Of a stretch of 64,000 bases of DNA, positions 49,954-60,615 are shown piece after piece. The stretch spans positions 3,704,193 to 3,768,192 of the forward strand of contig CM055196.1 of assembly GCA_029224185.1 (NCBI GenBank). Reading direction: 5' to 3'. The notes under the pieces were generated by a model. That model was given only the letters and a program-made list of their open reading frames with translations, made no database searches and was not told the DNA's origin. This DNA is from Karalla daura. Taxonomy: Eukaryota > Chordata > Actinopteri > Chaetodontiformes > Leiognathidae. A program made the position numbers and the translations under genes. How positions within the stretch are numbered: position 1 is the first letter of the stretch; the number at the start of each line of letters is the position of its first letter.

Positions 49954-50274
49954 AGTTCAGCTGCCTGAAAATGATTTTGTTCCCGGATCTTTTGTAGGAT
50001 TATTATTTAGTACTGTCACCTGAGAGGGTCAGCACGAGCTGGCTTTTTTGTTTTTAATGTGCATTTATATTGAGAGAAAGAAACATTAGATCGACAAGAC
50101 AGGTATGGTGTTTGACATACTCACCGTCTCAGTGAAGAGTGTGAACAGGCAAACTTTTGCTGAGTAGCTTTGAATACAAAGCAACAGCTCAGCTAAGGCC
50201 GGTGGGAATGTCTCGCTATGCAAGTTTTTGGTCATGAACCCAAGTGTTCAACAAATTGTGATTTGGACCTTGTT

Positions 50275-50535
50275 ATTGTGGTGGTGAATGAAAAGTTCAG
50301 GGATCGCCTAATTGGAGTGAGGAGCATCTGACCCTAATGGTGTGGCAGTCTCTCCAAAACCTATAAAGACATTTGATCAACAGCCAAAAATGTCAACCTC
50401 GTGCTTGAGTAAAAGTAAGAGGATTGCTGAAGTCAGCTGCGCCCATCATCTGTGGACTGTAAATTTCTGTATACAGTTTCACTGAAATCCATCCTGTAGT
50501 GGAGATATTTCTGTCTGGCCCTGAGTGGTTGACTG
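50275..50535 (+). repeat. Decayed interspersed repeat (same family as 40590-40628)
   Basis: It contains GAATGAAAAGTTCAGGGATC, then AAGAGGATTGCTGAAGTCAG and TCACTGAAATCCATCCTGTA followed by GTGGAGATATTT. These resemble, in order, 'gaaaagttcaggggatcacc', 'aaagtcagtaggattcatc' and 'catggcaatccatccaatagttgttgagatattt' of a widespread percomorph repeat, from recall. The shared core with 40590-40628 is visible within the window. Confidence 0.45.
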
Positions 50536-50794
50536 CGGCAGTCATTGCCTACCCTCTGCCATGCCAGCAGAATGGCTAAAAAGGAGGAGGAAGATGGAAA
50601 AAGAAGGAAAGGAAGAACTCAGACCGAGCGGATTAGTGCGATTAGGAGACAGAGTGAAGGAGACACTAATGCCAGAGGCAGTTCATAGAATCTCCATCAT
50701 CCTGTGAATGTGGTGGTTGAGTCAGTTATTACATACATTGTATTACATATTTATACCTTATTCATATTTTTACACCTTTCATACCATAGGGCCA

Positions 50795-50839
50795 CTGTGT
50801 GTGTGTGTATGTGTGTGTCTGTGTGTGTGTGTGTGTGTG

Positions 50840-50872
<33 letters not shown>
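50795..50872 (+). repeat. (GT)n(AT)n compound microsatellite
   Basis: GT units with a few interruptions pass into an AT run. Confidence 0.95.
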
Positions 50873-50873
<1 letters not shown>

Positions 50874-50899
50874 ATTTTGAGGCTAAAGTTCTTCTGAGC

Positions 50900-51001
<102 letters not shown>

Positions 51002-51341
51002 TGTTCAGACTTGTATTTTTTTATTGCCCGGATCAGTGATTTTTGTTGCAGGGCATAAAACTTTTGAAGTTTGTTTTTCATAAGAGACCAAAAGCATGCC
51101 TGCTCTATGTTGCCTATGCCTTAACCATGTCTTGGCCGGGAAGGAGGCGCTTCAAAACCACTTTTTTGAAATCAATGCCGCATTTAGTTAAAAAGAGCTC
51201 TCATAGAAAACTCAGTAGCCTTGAAGGAAACCTCAGTGAGGATATCAGGGTATTGACCACCCAAATACTCTGAGACAGCATAAACACCGGCCTCATGTAG
51301 TCTAATGCCTTCAAACAGATTTTACTGGTGTTGTGTGACTC

Positions 51342-51422
<81 letters not shown>
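51342..51422 (+). repeat. (GT)n microsatellite with GC end
   Basis: A GT run of about 35 units that ends in GCGCGCGCGC. Alternating purine-pyrimidine throughout. Confidence 0.97.
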
Positions 51423-51424
<2 letters not shown>

Positions 51425-53280
51425 TGGCAAGATCAGCATTTCAAAGTGTGGTTATGTTTAAAACTATTTGAGTGTTTACGCACCTGTCTAACAGTTCCCT
51501 TCTCCGGTTTTGTAACATCTCATTTTATTGGCACTAAAAGATTTAAATAGAAAAAGATTAAAAGAAAGTGTTTGGCTGGTTTGGACACAGGCTCACATCT
51601 CTGCTCCCAGCAGGACCTGCACTTATAAGCGAGTTAATGGCCTTGAACTGCAGGAGCGTGTACGAGGCTGAGAGCGAGCCCTACGGTCACTTGCCCAGAT
51701 TATTGAGCCATTACTAAAGCTTAACTAGAAGGAGGAAGTGGAACCAAACTTCAAGGCAGTGGAAGGCTATAAACTGAAGTGTTTCCTGCCCAATGCCGAT
51801 GCAGAGGGCATGCCTACAAATGCTCTCCGAGCTTCAGGCAAGACAACGGATGTGCAGTACCATGTCAAGGTTAAGGCATATGAGAGGAGGCGACAAAAAG
51901 CTCAAAGGGTGAAGGGAGGATGTGGTGGAAGTGGCTGTTTCTGAAGACTGTGAGAAGCTCAAAAATGAATGTGTGAAGAAAAGGAGAATCACCTATGACT
52001 TACATGAATGGACTTACATAAGTGGATCTGGCTGAGAATTAGCATATATACACAGACCACTAATTCTAATTGCATAAAGTCTGCATGCAGCCCCAAACAA
52101 AGCCTGAGTGTGAGTGCTGGGAGGCTCATCAAAGACAACTTCATATGCCCGCCTCAGAGATAAGAGCAGGATTTAGGCAGGATGGATCCTGGGGTGTGAA
52201 GCACACACTAAATTCAAGGATTTTAAACGTCACGCGTCAAAATGTGTTGGCCTTTTGCTCAGCTTGTTTGCCGCGTTTCATCTCAATGTATTTTTAAGAT
52301 AAAAATAGGAATCATTTTTGCACAACAAAATAGCGTACATCATGCACACGTAGATTCCACGTGCATTGAATTACACTCATATGTTAAACTTACCCCTCTT
52401 TGTAAGGGAGTGCACTTGGTATATAAATACTTGACCGATCTTCACCATCTGTAATTTATTTCCACACAAAGAGTTGTTTACCCTATTTTTTCTGTCCCCC
52501 CTCAGTCAGCCTTTGTGCGTCCTTACAACCCAAGAGAGAATGAATACCATCTAAGACAATGCACTTGCTGTTTTGATGTCGCCCCGATAGTGCCCGATAC
52601 GCCCCGATAGTGCCGTTTGGCGTTTGCAACTTGAACCCAGAATGCAAAAGCACGGGTCGCCTGTCAAAATATGGCAACTGTGCTCAGTCCGGAGCCCAGA
52701 GTCTGTTCTGTTCCCATAATGCTATTTTTGGTTTTAAGATTTGGAGGCAGACTGTCCCAGAAAGTCACGTTCTGACTGCAGTCTGTGGGGATTTTGAACT
52801 CCTCAATGCAGCTAATTACAGCCGTGGCTACGCTCCTATGCTCTCCGCGTCTATGAGGAACAGATGGACAAAAGGGTTCGACAGCCTGACTCTGTGACGT
52901 CGCTGCATAGGATCTGGTCGGTGGGGGGGGTGCGTCCCAGGAGGAGTCCCAATTTGTGCGAAGTCGGTATCACGTTAATTCCAGGAGAGTGGCTGAATGG
53001 ATCACAAACCGGGCCTGGCCCAAAGACAGCAACATGCAATACAACTGCAGTGAGTGCTGACAGATGGTCTGCGAAAAAAGCTGGGACGTCTGCAGTACCA
53101 GGCTGTGAGGTGGCAGCTGTCCAGGGAGTGCGGATGCAGGCTATACAGTGTCCCCGAAAACGAAGAGAGGAAATACTGATTATACCGTGCGGATGCAACC
53201 ATAACACAGAGTTTGACAAACCTGCATGTTTAGAGTTCTTATCACTCTGACTCAACTGTAACTGTATCCATACTCGTGTC

Positions 53281-53400
53281 ACTGGTTAGAAAGCAGGAAA
53301 CGTGAGAAGGTCCCTGGTTTGATTTGCGTGTTTGCATGTGTGTATGGGTTTGCTCCGGTACTCTGGTGTTCTCCCTCAGTCAAAGTACACGCATGTTTAA
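53281..53400 (+). repeat. tRNA-related SINE-like fragment (decayed)
   Basis: GGTTAG, then GAAGGTCCCTGGTTTGATTT, then GTTTGCATGTGTGTATGGGT, then GCTCCGGTACTCTGG and CTCAGTCAAAGTACACGCAT occur in order. This follows the abundant fish element 'ggttagcac...gaaggtcctgggttcgaa...gtttgcatgttctccct...gggtttcctccgggtactccgg...cagtccaaagacatgcat'. It is diverged, and the consensus is from recall. Confidence 0.55.
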
Positions 53401-54271
53401 GTTTTACTTGGTAACAAAATCTCAGGCTTATCTGTGAGGAAGGCCACAGTGGATGAGATAATGTGGATGAATACTGCCATCTAGTGCAAACGCTGCGCTA
53501 TCACAGACTGTGGGAGCCACAGCTACGGATTGGGGCACATTAAGGTATTTTGCTCCCCAGACTTTGGTCTGATGTTGATAAAAAGATGAACAAAAAGTTC
53601 TGTTTTGGAGATTTTAATACTTAATAAATCATTAGATGTGTCAAGAAGCTCCCTCAGCAATAACCACACAAATGTACACCGTAACATCTAAAAGTCCATC
53701 TTAAGCCCAGTGGATTGTCTAAATGTTAGAGAAAAATGTAACTTTGTCCACCTTCATGTTTACCTTGATTAAAGTGATCCTGCTGTTGAGCAACTTAAAC
53801 AACTTCAAGAGCTTGTGGCAACTTTCAGCAGTTGATTATCTCGAAAGGGTGCTTTTTAATTGGCCTCGAGCTTTTGATAGACATCTTAAACATAGTTGGG
53901 ATTAGAAACAGCTGCAGGAGGAGCATGGAAAAAGCTGACGTTTCAATGAAACCACAATGAAACATGTCCAGAATATTAATTCGGGCCCAATTCTTATCAA
54001 ATTTGAACCAGAAGTAGAGCAGACATTGCTCTATAACCCGATTCAGTTCAGCACTGTGTCCCTTTATTTGCAGTTACACAAACACACTCAAAAGGAAACA
54101 TGCAGAAAGAGACCTCTGCATGTTCCAGCTTCAACAACCAAATACTAGTTATAGTTACACTAACTCTACACTAACTTGTGTGTTATCTTCACATAGATAC
54201 TATGTAAGCCAGTCAGTGATCACTGCTCTTGGTCATGACACTGACACACCACATGGAATGCAGCTCGAATC

Positions 54272-54444
<173 letters not shown>

Positions 54445-54459
54445 GACATTATTAGTTAG

Positions 54460-54496
<37 letters not shown>

Positions 54497-54498
54497 GG

Positions 54499-54538
<40 letters not shown>

Positions 54539-54597
54539 CGCGTGTGTGTGTATTAAAGTCGCTTGCATGAAAAAGGTCCGTCTCTCAACTCCCATGA
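54445..54597 (+). repeat. GT-containing tandem duplication, unit 2
   Basis: GACATTATTAGTTAGACCT, a shorter GT tract, then TATTAAAGTCGCTTGCATGA and AAAAGGTCCGTCTCTCAACT. The unique flank differs from unit 1 at only a few bases, so the duplication is recent. Confidence 0.9.
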
Positions 54598-54602
54598 GGT
54601 GA

Positions 54603-54646
54603 ACGAAGACAAGAAGACAAGAAGACAAGAAGAAGACAAGAACACT
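54603..54646 (+). repeat. (AAGAAGAC)-type short tandem repeat
   Basis: Repeated GAAGACAA words directly upstream of the ATCT tract. Confidence 0.8.
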
Positions 54647-54650
54647 TGTC

Positions 54651-54801
<151 letters not shown>

Positions 54802-56639
54802 CACTGAAATCTAGTCAACTTTTTTTGGGGTATATTATTGTGTTCTCCAATCCTTCACAATGTGTCATAGTTTCTGAGATAATTTCCCTCCTTTGACGCG
54901 ATGGAGGGGACCCAGAAAAGTGGCAGAGAGGAAGCACTGAGTGCACAATGATAGCTCGCCCTGCGCTGAGTAATGACGGGATGTAACACAGAGAGCCATG
55001 AGGACGCTCTTCTTCTCTGTTGTGTAACAGCCGCTGGCAGCCCACAGGCATGTCCTGTCTCCCTGCCTTGAATTTTTATCCTCTTCAACACTGCCAACGT
55101 GCTTTTTTTTGTTTGTTTTTCAACGAAGGCTCGAGTGTGACGTTACACACGTCGGGTCCCAGGCATAACTACCGAGCCATTGTCACCGCTCAGGTGATCA
55201 CTGGCGTATGATGCCAGAAACCTAGCGTCGGAGCCGTATGCCGCCCTTGAGCCAGCGCGCCACTTCGGAACAGGAAACGATTTGGTGCGCGGCCTGGAAT
55301 AACATTTTCATTTCATTTGCCCATTGAATGAATAATATGTTTGTTCGAGTTCCTGAGCAGCGTGTCTTGGGCTTTGTGCGGAGTCCACCGGCTCTCCTGC
55401 CAGTCGTTGCACAGCCTCGGTCTGCATTCCTGTGCAGCAGCCACCATCTCCGTCTGACGCTCTGCTTTTTCCGAGCCCCGCCGCCACACGCTCACATCCG
55501 AGCACCTGAGGGCCAGATGATATGGAAATGGCCTCCGGAAAATTGTTGGTGCGTGCCGCGCGCACCGGCCGCCATCGCCGGGTACGCCTGAAAGGGATAA
55601 ATTCATCTTAATGTAGTGCAACCCGTATAAAAGTTTTACACACTTACGCTTCTGCTAACAGTTCCCCGAGGCTTGTGAAAAAGATGGACTGTGCCAAGCA
55701 GTGAATTAAGTCTTGCCGGAGTGCGTTGTACAGCGAGAAATGAGCCCTCAGCCTTAGTTTCGTTTTCGCTGGGTGGGAACTTTATTTTGGGTCCTCCAGG
55801 GGGATCACAAATGAGGCTGGTAGCCAGCGGTCAACCTGGCGCTGTAACAGCCAAAACGAGACCAACTGCAAGTTGAGAAAGTAGCCAGCACCGACCCACG
55901 AGGATGATAAATGTGGATTTTAACCCCAGTCAGAATGGCAACCCACAAAAAGGAGCCAAGATGAATGAGATTGATGGACGCATTCGTTCAAGGCATTTAA
56001 TGTTCCCAATGACAAGCTGGTTGCAACCGAGGCATGAAGTGATTTAATATTAAACTTTGTTTCATCATCGTCTCATCATGTCTTGTTTTCCTTTTGGCTG
56101 CCACAGTGAATCATCTGCCTCTGTCTAACCCTATCCCCCACATCCACTTGATGTCCTCTTTCATGTCCTCTTTCAATACACCCACAAATCTCCCGTTTGG
56201 TCTTCCTTCGCCTCCTGCCTGGCAGTTCCAACCTCAGCATCCTCCTACAGATATATATTCACTGTCCCTCCTTGTCCAAAGCCATCTCAGTCTGGTCCCT
56301 CTGACTTTGTCATCTAACATGCCATCCCTCTGATGTGATGTGCTCATTCCTGGTCCTATTCAACCTTGTCACTCCCAAAGAGCACCTCAGCATTTTAGTC
56401 TCCGCGACATGTTTTGAAATTTCTCCCTTTGTGGGATTATGAATGCATATTCTATTCTTTTCTAGTCCATCCAGCTTCTCCTCCTGTCATGCTGTATGTG
56501 GAAGTGGACTGTAGCTATTTCGGACGTCAAACAACAAATGGGGAAACTTCAACCACAATGTGCTGCCACTTTGGCATGAGAGGGCATGAACGGAGGCAAG
56601 AGGAAGGAAGAGGACAAGAGGCGTTGCTCACGCAGACCT

Positions 56640-56991
56640 GTGAGGAGTGAAAACAGAAGAACTTGAAGAAAAAAAAAAGAGTGCCTGTGGTTCTGATGAC
56701 AACCAGCTGAAAACGTTAAAAAAAAATGGGCAGAATTTGACTGTGCGTGTGCGTGCATGTGCGTGTGCTTGTGTGAGAGAGAGAGACAGGGAGGGAGGGA
56801 GAGGGAGAGCAAACACAGTCGCGTGGACAGAGTGAGAGAGCGCAGCTGATGAGGACGCTGCACAGTCCAGAGTGGTGCGAGGCCACAAATGCACAGTGAA
56901 GGGACAAGGAAGAAATGCGACAGAGGGTGCTGACGCCTCGGGGTGCTAACACTTAACACACGTTTGGCCGTGTGACAGCAAACAGGCCGCC
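56640..56991 (+). promoter_or_regulatory. fam180a: Probable fam180a 5' region / 5' UTR
   Basis: The 350 bases before the start codon hold an A-rich stretch, a GTGCGTGTGCGTG run, and a GAGA/GGGAGGGA purine run (56775-56812). The start codon sits in GCCGCCATGC, a good Kozak context. No clear TATA box was found, and the transcription start is not determinable here. Confidence 0.3.
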
Positions 56992-57070
56992 ATGCTGCTC
57001 TGGAGGATGATGGTCCTGGTGCTGTTCTACTGCTGCATCGAAACAGGTGTCACGCGACACCGGCCCAAAG
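56992..57070 (+). CDS. fam180a: fam180a exon 1 (signal peptide)
   Basis: ATG in strong Kozak context. It encodes MLLWRMMVLVLFYCCIETGV and then TRHRPK plus one base of Ala. The donor is GTAAGA at 57071. Confidence 0.85.
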
Positions 57071-59620
57071 GTAAGACTGCCTTACTAAGAATTTATGATG
57101 CCATACAGTAGCATTTAGTTTATGATTCAGTCTGTGTAAACACATCTGGTTGTGGAGCAGTGACTAAGTGGGTCTCAGTTATGAGGAGAGTCCATTGTAG
57201 CCTTGACCAATCTCTTCTAAAACAGGACTGGGACAATAGTGGGCCCCATCTTGATGTGATGAGATTTACATGGATTAAAAAGAAATTCAAGATGACAAGA
57301 TCTATTCTAGACCTATGTACAGGTTAGCCCGCTGAGGGACAGCAGATTATATTCTATGCTCACTTTGATCCATATCAAGCTGCTCCGCTAGGTTCAGGTC
57401 AGCACCTGTTTCTAATATGGAAACAATGGGGGTATCTGACATTGATCTAAGGGAGGAATCTCAGATTTCCTAAACTGAATGAAAAACATGCTGCTGATAC
57501 ATTCAGCCCTGCTTTGGTCAGACATCCACTTTTCTCCACTCAGGTATAGTAGAACCTTTTACTATTGGAATTACTCACAGATAAATCAGCACATACACAC
57601 ACACACATGGCGGGGGATGATGCATCAGTGCTTGAGATGAAATCCAGACCGACGAGTATCTGGGTTTGTGCAATGGGCACTTCTTTGCGGACAGGAAATA
57701 CAAGCGGCAGTACAAAAAAGGATCTTCATTATTAAAAGCTGGAGTCATTAGAAGCACATATCTGGTCCTAGTAACCCAGAGCTCAGATGGTAAACATATG
57801 AGCAACGTGTGCAGCCTACTGACATGCAGGGGGCTTTTGTCACCGCGCAAGTCGCTCTCAAATACAAAAACATGGTGTGTTATGATGGATTTAATGCAAG
57901 AAAAATGTTAACTGTGTGCTGCAGAACTCTATTGAGTTATCATCGTCTTCCTCTCTGTGTTGAGCCTAACATGGACAAGCAGATGGAAAAGAGTGGAGGA
58001 GTTGGCAATCTGGTTATTGTCTCTGGCTTCATTTAGTGAATTCTTCAAACTATGTTCCCCAACCTCTGTCTCCCTTTATGTTAGAGCTGTCTAAGCTTGT
58101 CACAGCATCCGTACTTCGGACTGGGTGAGTGGTTTGGATGGGGCTGTAACTGACTAAGCAGATGACATTAAACAATGTGGCTCAGTGAAGTCAATAATGG
58201 CATCGGTCACATGACAACACACTTGTGTCCGCATGATCCTCTTCCCTCCATTTGATCTTTTATGCTGTCTGAAACATAAGCTGCCTGAGATCTCTATTGT
58301 TTTTGCATTCATTGAGCAAGCTCACCAAGCAGAATTTGATCAACACCAGCATAATGGTATTTAGCTGTGCAGTGCACTCTCACGGAGCCACTGAATGACA
58401 GCAGGTTCTTGTTATCATCGTTTTTCACAGGAAATACGACCAGAGGCGAAGGATAAAATCGTTTTTTTTCTGTTATGTAATGTGACCGCTGAGTATTCAT
58501 AGGCCGAAGATACATCATGGTCACACTTCCTCGTGCTCTAATCATTAGCAAAATCGGCGGAAGCACTGTGGCTGACAAACTGCTCTGAATCACTGGTCTG
58601 AGGAACGCTGGGGGAGTGAGGCTGGACTGCTGGGCCAGTATGCGGCGTGTCGAAGTCATCTGGAGCCTGTTGTAATATCCGCGTGTTACCCCGCCTTTGA
58701 TTTCCCTGCTGCCTTTGAAGCCTGAGGTCGTGTCCCATCGCATGCAGACAGAAGTCATCTGTAAGGTCAGAAATGGCAGTCTGACGTGCACCGTGTGTGC
58801 AGCGCGGACCAGGTGCAGTTTGTTGAGGTGTGAGCCCGATGAACCTGGCTCTCACATGTGCCAGGTACCTAAGTGCCATAAAATACAGCTTTTTCTTTTT
58901 ACTTACTGGGCTGCTAACTGCTCGCCATCACTCATCACGGGGTTTTCCAAGTTAATAGGCTGAAGAAGACTGCCTGGTTCCCCGGCAGTAAATCATTAGA
59001 CAAAAAAAACGCGATGAAATGTGAAAGGTTCCCAGAGTCTCCCTGCTTTACTAGCGGCCCTCATTCTCACCGTCTGCCTCTCTTTACCACCAGCCCTATT
59101 CCCAGCTGCGGGCAGAACAAAACGGGGGGCAGAAACCCCTGCCAACCCCACCTTCCACAAGTCTTTTGATGATGTTCATCTATTATTCGAGGTGAGGCAA
59201 AGACAAAGTGTGAATCAGTTAAAAGAAAAAAAATGCTCGTTGTGATCAACACTGGTAATCGTATCATTCCTTTTCCTCTTGTTTTGCTAGATCCTGCTGA
59301 CCGGTGTGCACTTTGAGAGCTGTGGAGGGTTTTCAGTGCAGGATGCTGAGCTGGCTTCACTCCGCAAGACGAGGAGCCTGCAAGTCATCTGCCAGGAGAT
59401 CATTCCCCGGAGGCTCACTGACATATTCAGGCTGATCTCTGACCTTTCCAATCAAACCGGTCCCCTGCATCAGGACGACTTCGAGCGCATCCTGCTGACC
59501 TTGGTGTACACAGCCCAGCAGATGGTCAATGCCACCACTGAGCACCAGCGAGACCAGTGGGAAGAGTCCTTTGTTAGTTTGTACAAAGCCGTCAAGCGAG
59601 ATCTGACAGGGACACACTAA
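56992..59620 (+). CDS. fam180a: FAM180A-like secreted protein, complete in three exons
   Basis: Exons 56992-57070, 59094-59191 and 59291-59620 join in phase to 168 residues; human FAM180A is about 173. Residues 1-18 (MLLWRMMVLVLFYCCIET) form a signal peptide. ALFPAAGRTKR (27-37) contains the FAM180 hallmark LFPAA and a furin-type RTKR site. The third exon encodes the conserved domain, with DAELASLRKTRSLQVICQE, PRRLTDIFRL and DFERILLTLVYTAQQ. There is no transmembrane segment after the signal, so it is predicted to be secreted. Molecular function is not established. Introns are 2,023 and 99 bases, all GT/AG. It lies next to and tail to tail with slc23a4, the neighbourhood known for FAM180A rather than FAM180B. 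A FAM180B identity is possible but less likely. Confidence 0.85.
59094..59191 (+). CDS. fam180a: fam180a exon 2 (LFPAA and RTKR site)
   Basis: The acceptor is CCACCAG. It completes Ala and reads LFPAAGRTKRGAETPANPTF, then HKSFDDVHLLFE. The donor is GTGAGG. The following intron is only 99 bases. Confidence 0.9.
59291..59620 (+). CDS. fam180a: fam180a exon 3 (conserved domain and stop)
   Basis: The acceptor is TTTTGCTAG. It encodes 109 residues from ILLTGVHFESCGGFSVQDAE to KAVKRDLTGTH, then TAA at 59618. The helical text with LASLRK and DFERILLTLVYTA is the best-conserved part of the family. Confidence 0.92.
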   Translation: MLLTGVHFESCGGFSVQDAELASLRKTRSLQVICQEIIPRRLTDIFRLISDLSNQTGPLHQDDFERILLTLVYTAQQMVNATTEHQRDQWEESFVSLYKAVKRDLTGTH

Positions 59621-60346
59621 ACGGATATTGGTGTTGCTTCGAAACAGACTTTACTACGCACATGAAAAAGTGTCTTTTCCTGATTTGTGCATCGAGGACA
59701 AAGTTACATTTTTTTATGCTGGCAAGGTTGCCACAAATAGGTAAAGTGCATGGACTGAAAATAACACAGTTATTAGAAAATTGACTGTGACAGCAAAGTT
59801 AATTCAGACATGAGGTACTGTGTATATATAAGAAACTATACATTGAATTATGTGATTGTGGCAATAAAAATCATGGATGTACATACATTCACATGTCTTT
59901 TTACTTTGCTGAGTTTGTTCACTAGCACCCAGTTGTTGTTGTTGTGCGAAACTGATGAAAATGTCAAGGTTCAGACCAAGGCATTAACTCTTTACATTTG
60001 ACAGTAAATGCTTTGCAAAAATGTCATTGCTGATGACATCACGGTAAAGAATAAACACGTCACACATCACATCACTATAGAGAATAAAGAATGTCTTCTA
60101 GATAATGACTTTATATCATGTGTCAACATATGTCGACAATTTACAAAATATCCTCCAAGGCAGAGGGTGTGCATCTTAATTCTATGCAAGATGTCATTTG
60201 CAAGTGTCTTCGTAAAAAGTTCATTTCAAACTCTTTGCACCATGTTGTTACAGTACAGTGTCTCTAACGAAAGACCCGAGGTCCGAACTGAGCTGCCTCT
60301 GACGTTTTTTTGGAAAAATCCTCCTCCAAAAAAAAAAAAAACCCAC
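59621..60346. other. Convergent intergenic space between fam180a and slc23a4
   Basis: About 726 bases between the two stop codons. It holds the 3' UTR of fam180a and presumably that of slc23a4, AT-rich. I saw no obvious AATAAA on the - strand close to the slc23a4 stop, so the two transcripts may overlap at their ends. Confidence 0.6.
59863..59868 (+). terminator. fam180a: fam180a polyadenylation signal AATAAA
   Basis: The first exact AATAAA after the stop codon, 243 bases downstream. The flanking AT-rich UTR is followed by TTGTTGTTGTTGTG, a plausible GU-rich downstream element. Confidence 0.65.
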
Positions 60347-60615
60347 TCACAGTGCAACTCCAATAATGATCTGTGAGGGCTCTGCATTTCCCAATGGCTG
60401 CTTTGGCTCCAGGGCATTAGTGTCTGGTCCACACGCATCCCTGGAGCTAGGCATGCTGGGAGGACAGAAAGGTATGTACTGCAGCCACGAAGAGGAGGAC
60501 AGGTAAGTGGTAATGCCAAAAGGAAGGCTGTAGACTTCTCCGCTCTCCAGCGTGTTGCTGGAGTCATCCTCGTGAGCCTTGTTCCAGGCCAGGATCCCTC
60601 GTTCATGCTTTGATC
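60347..60615 (-). CDS. slc23a4: slc23a4 last exon (cytoplasmic C-terminus)
   Basis: It completes Gly and reads SKHERGILAWNKAHEDDSSN, then VYSLPFGITTYLSSSSWLQY and IPFCPPSMPSS, with a diverged tail ending SQIIIGVAL and TGA at 60347-60349. SLPFG and the YIPFCP segment are conserved in the family; the rest of the tail is variable. The stop lies about 480 bases from the fam180a poly(A) signal on the opposite strand. Confidence 0.9.

Noticed and set aside
52851..53282. Overlapping long frames on both strands (128 and 143 codons)
   Set aside because: Neither has a family motif. Mutual overlap in a GC-moderate stretch without stops is compatible with chance.
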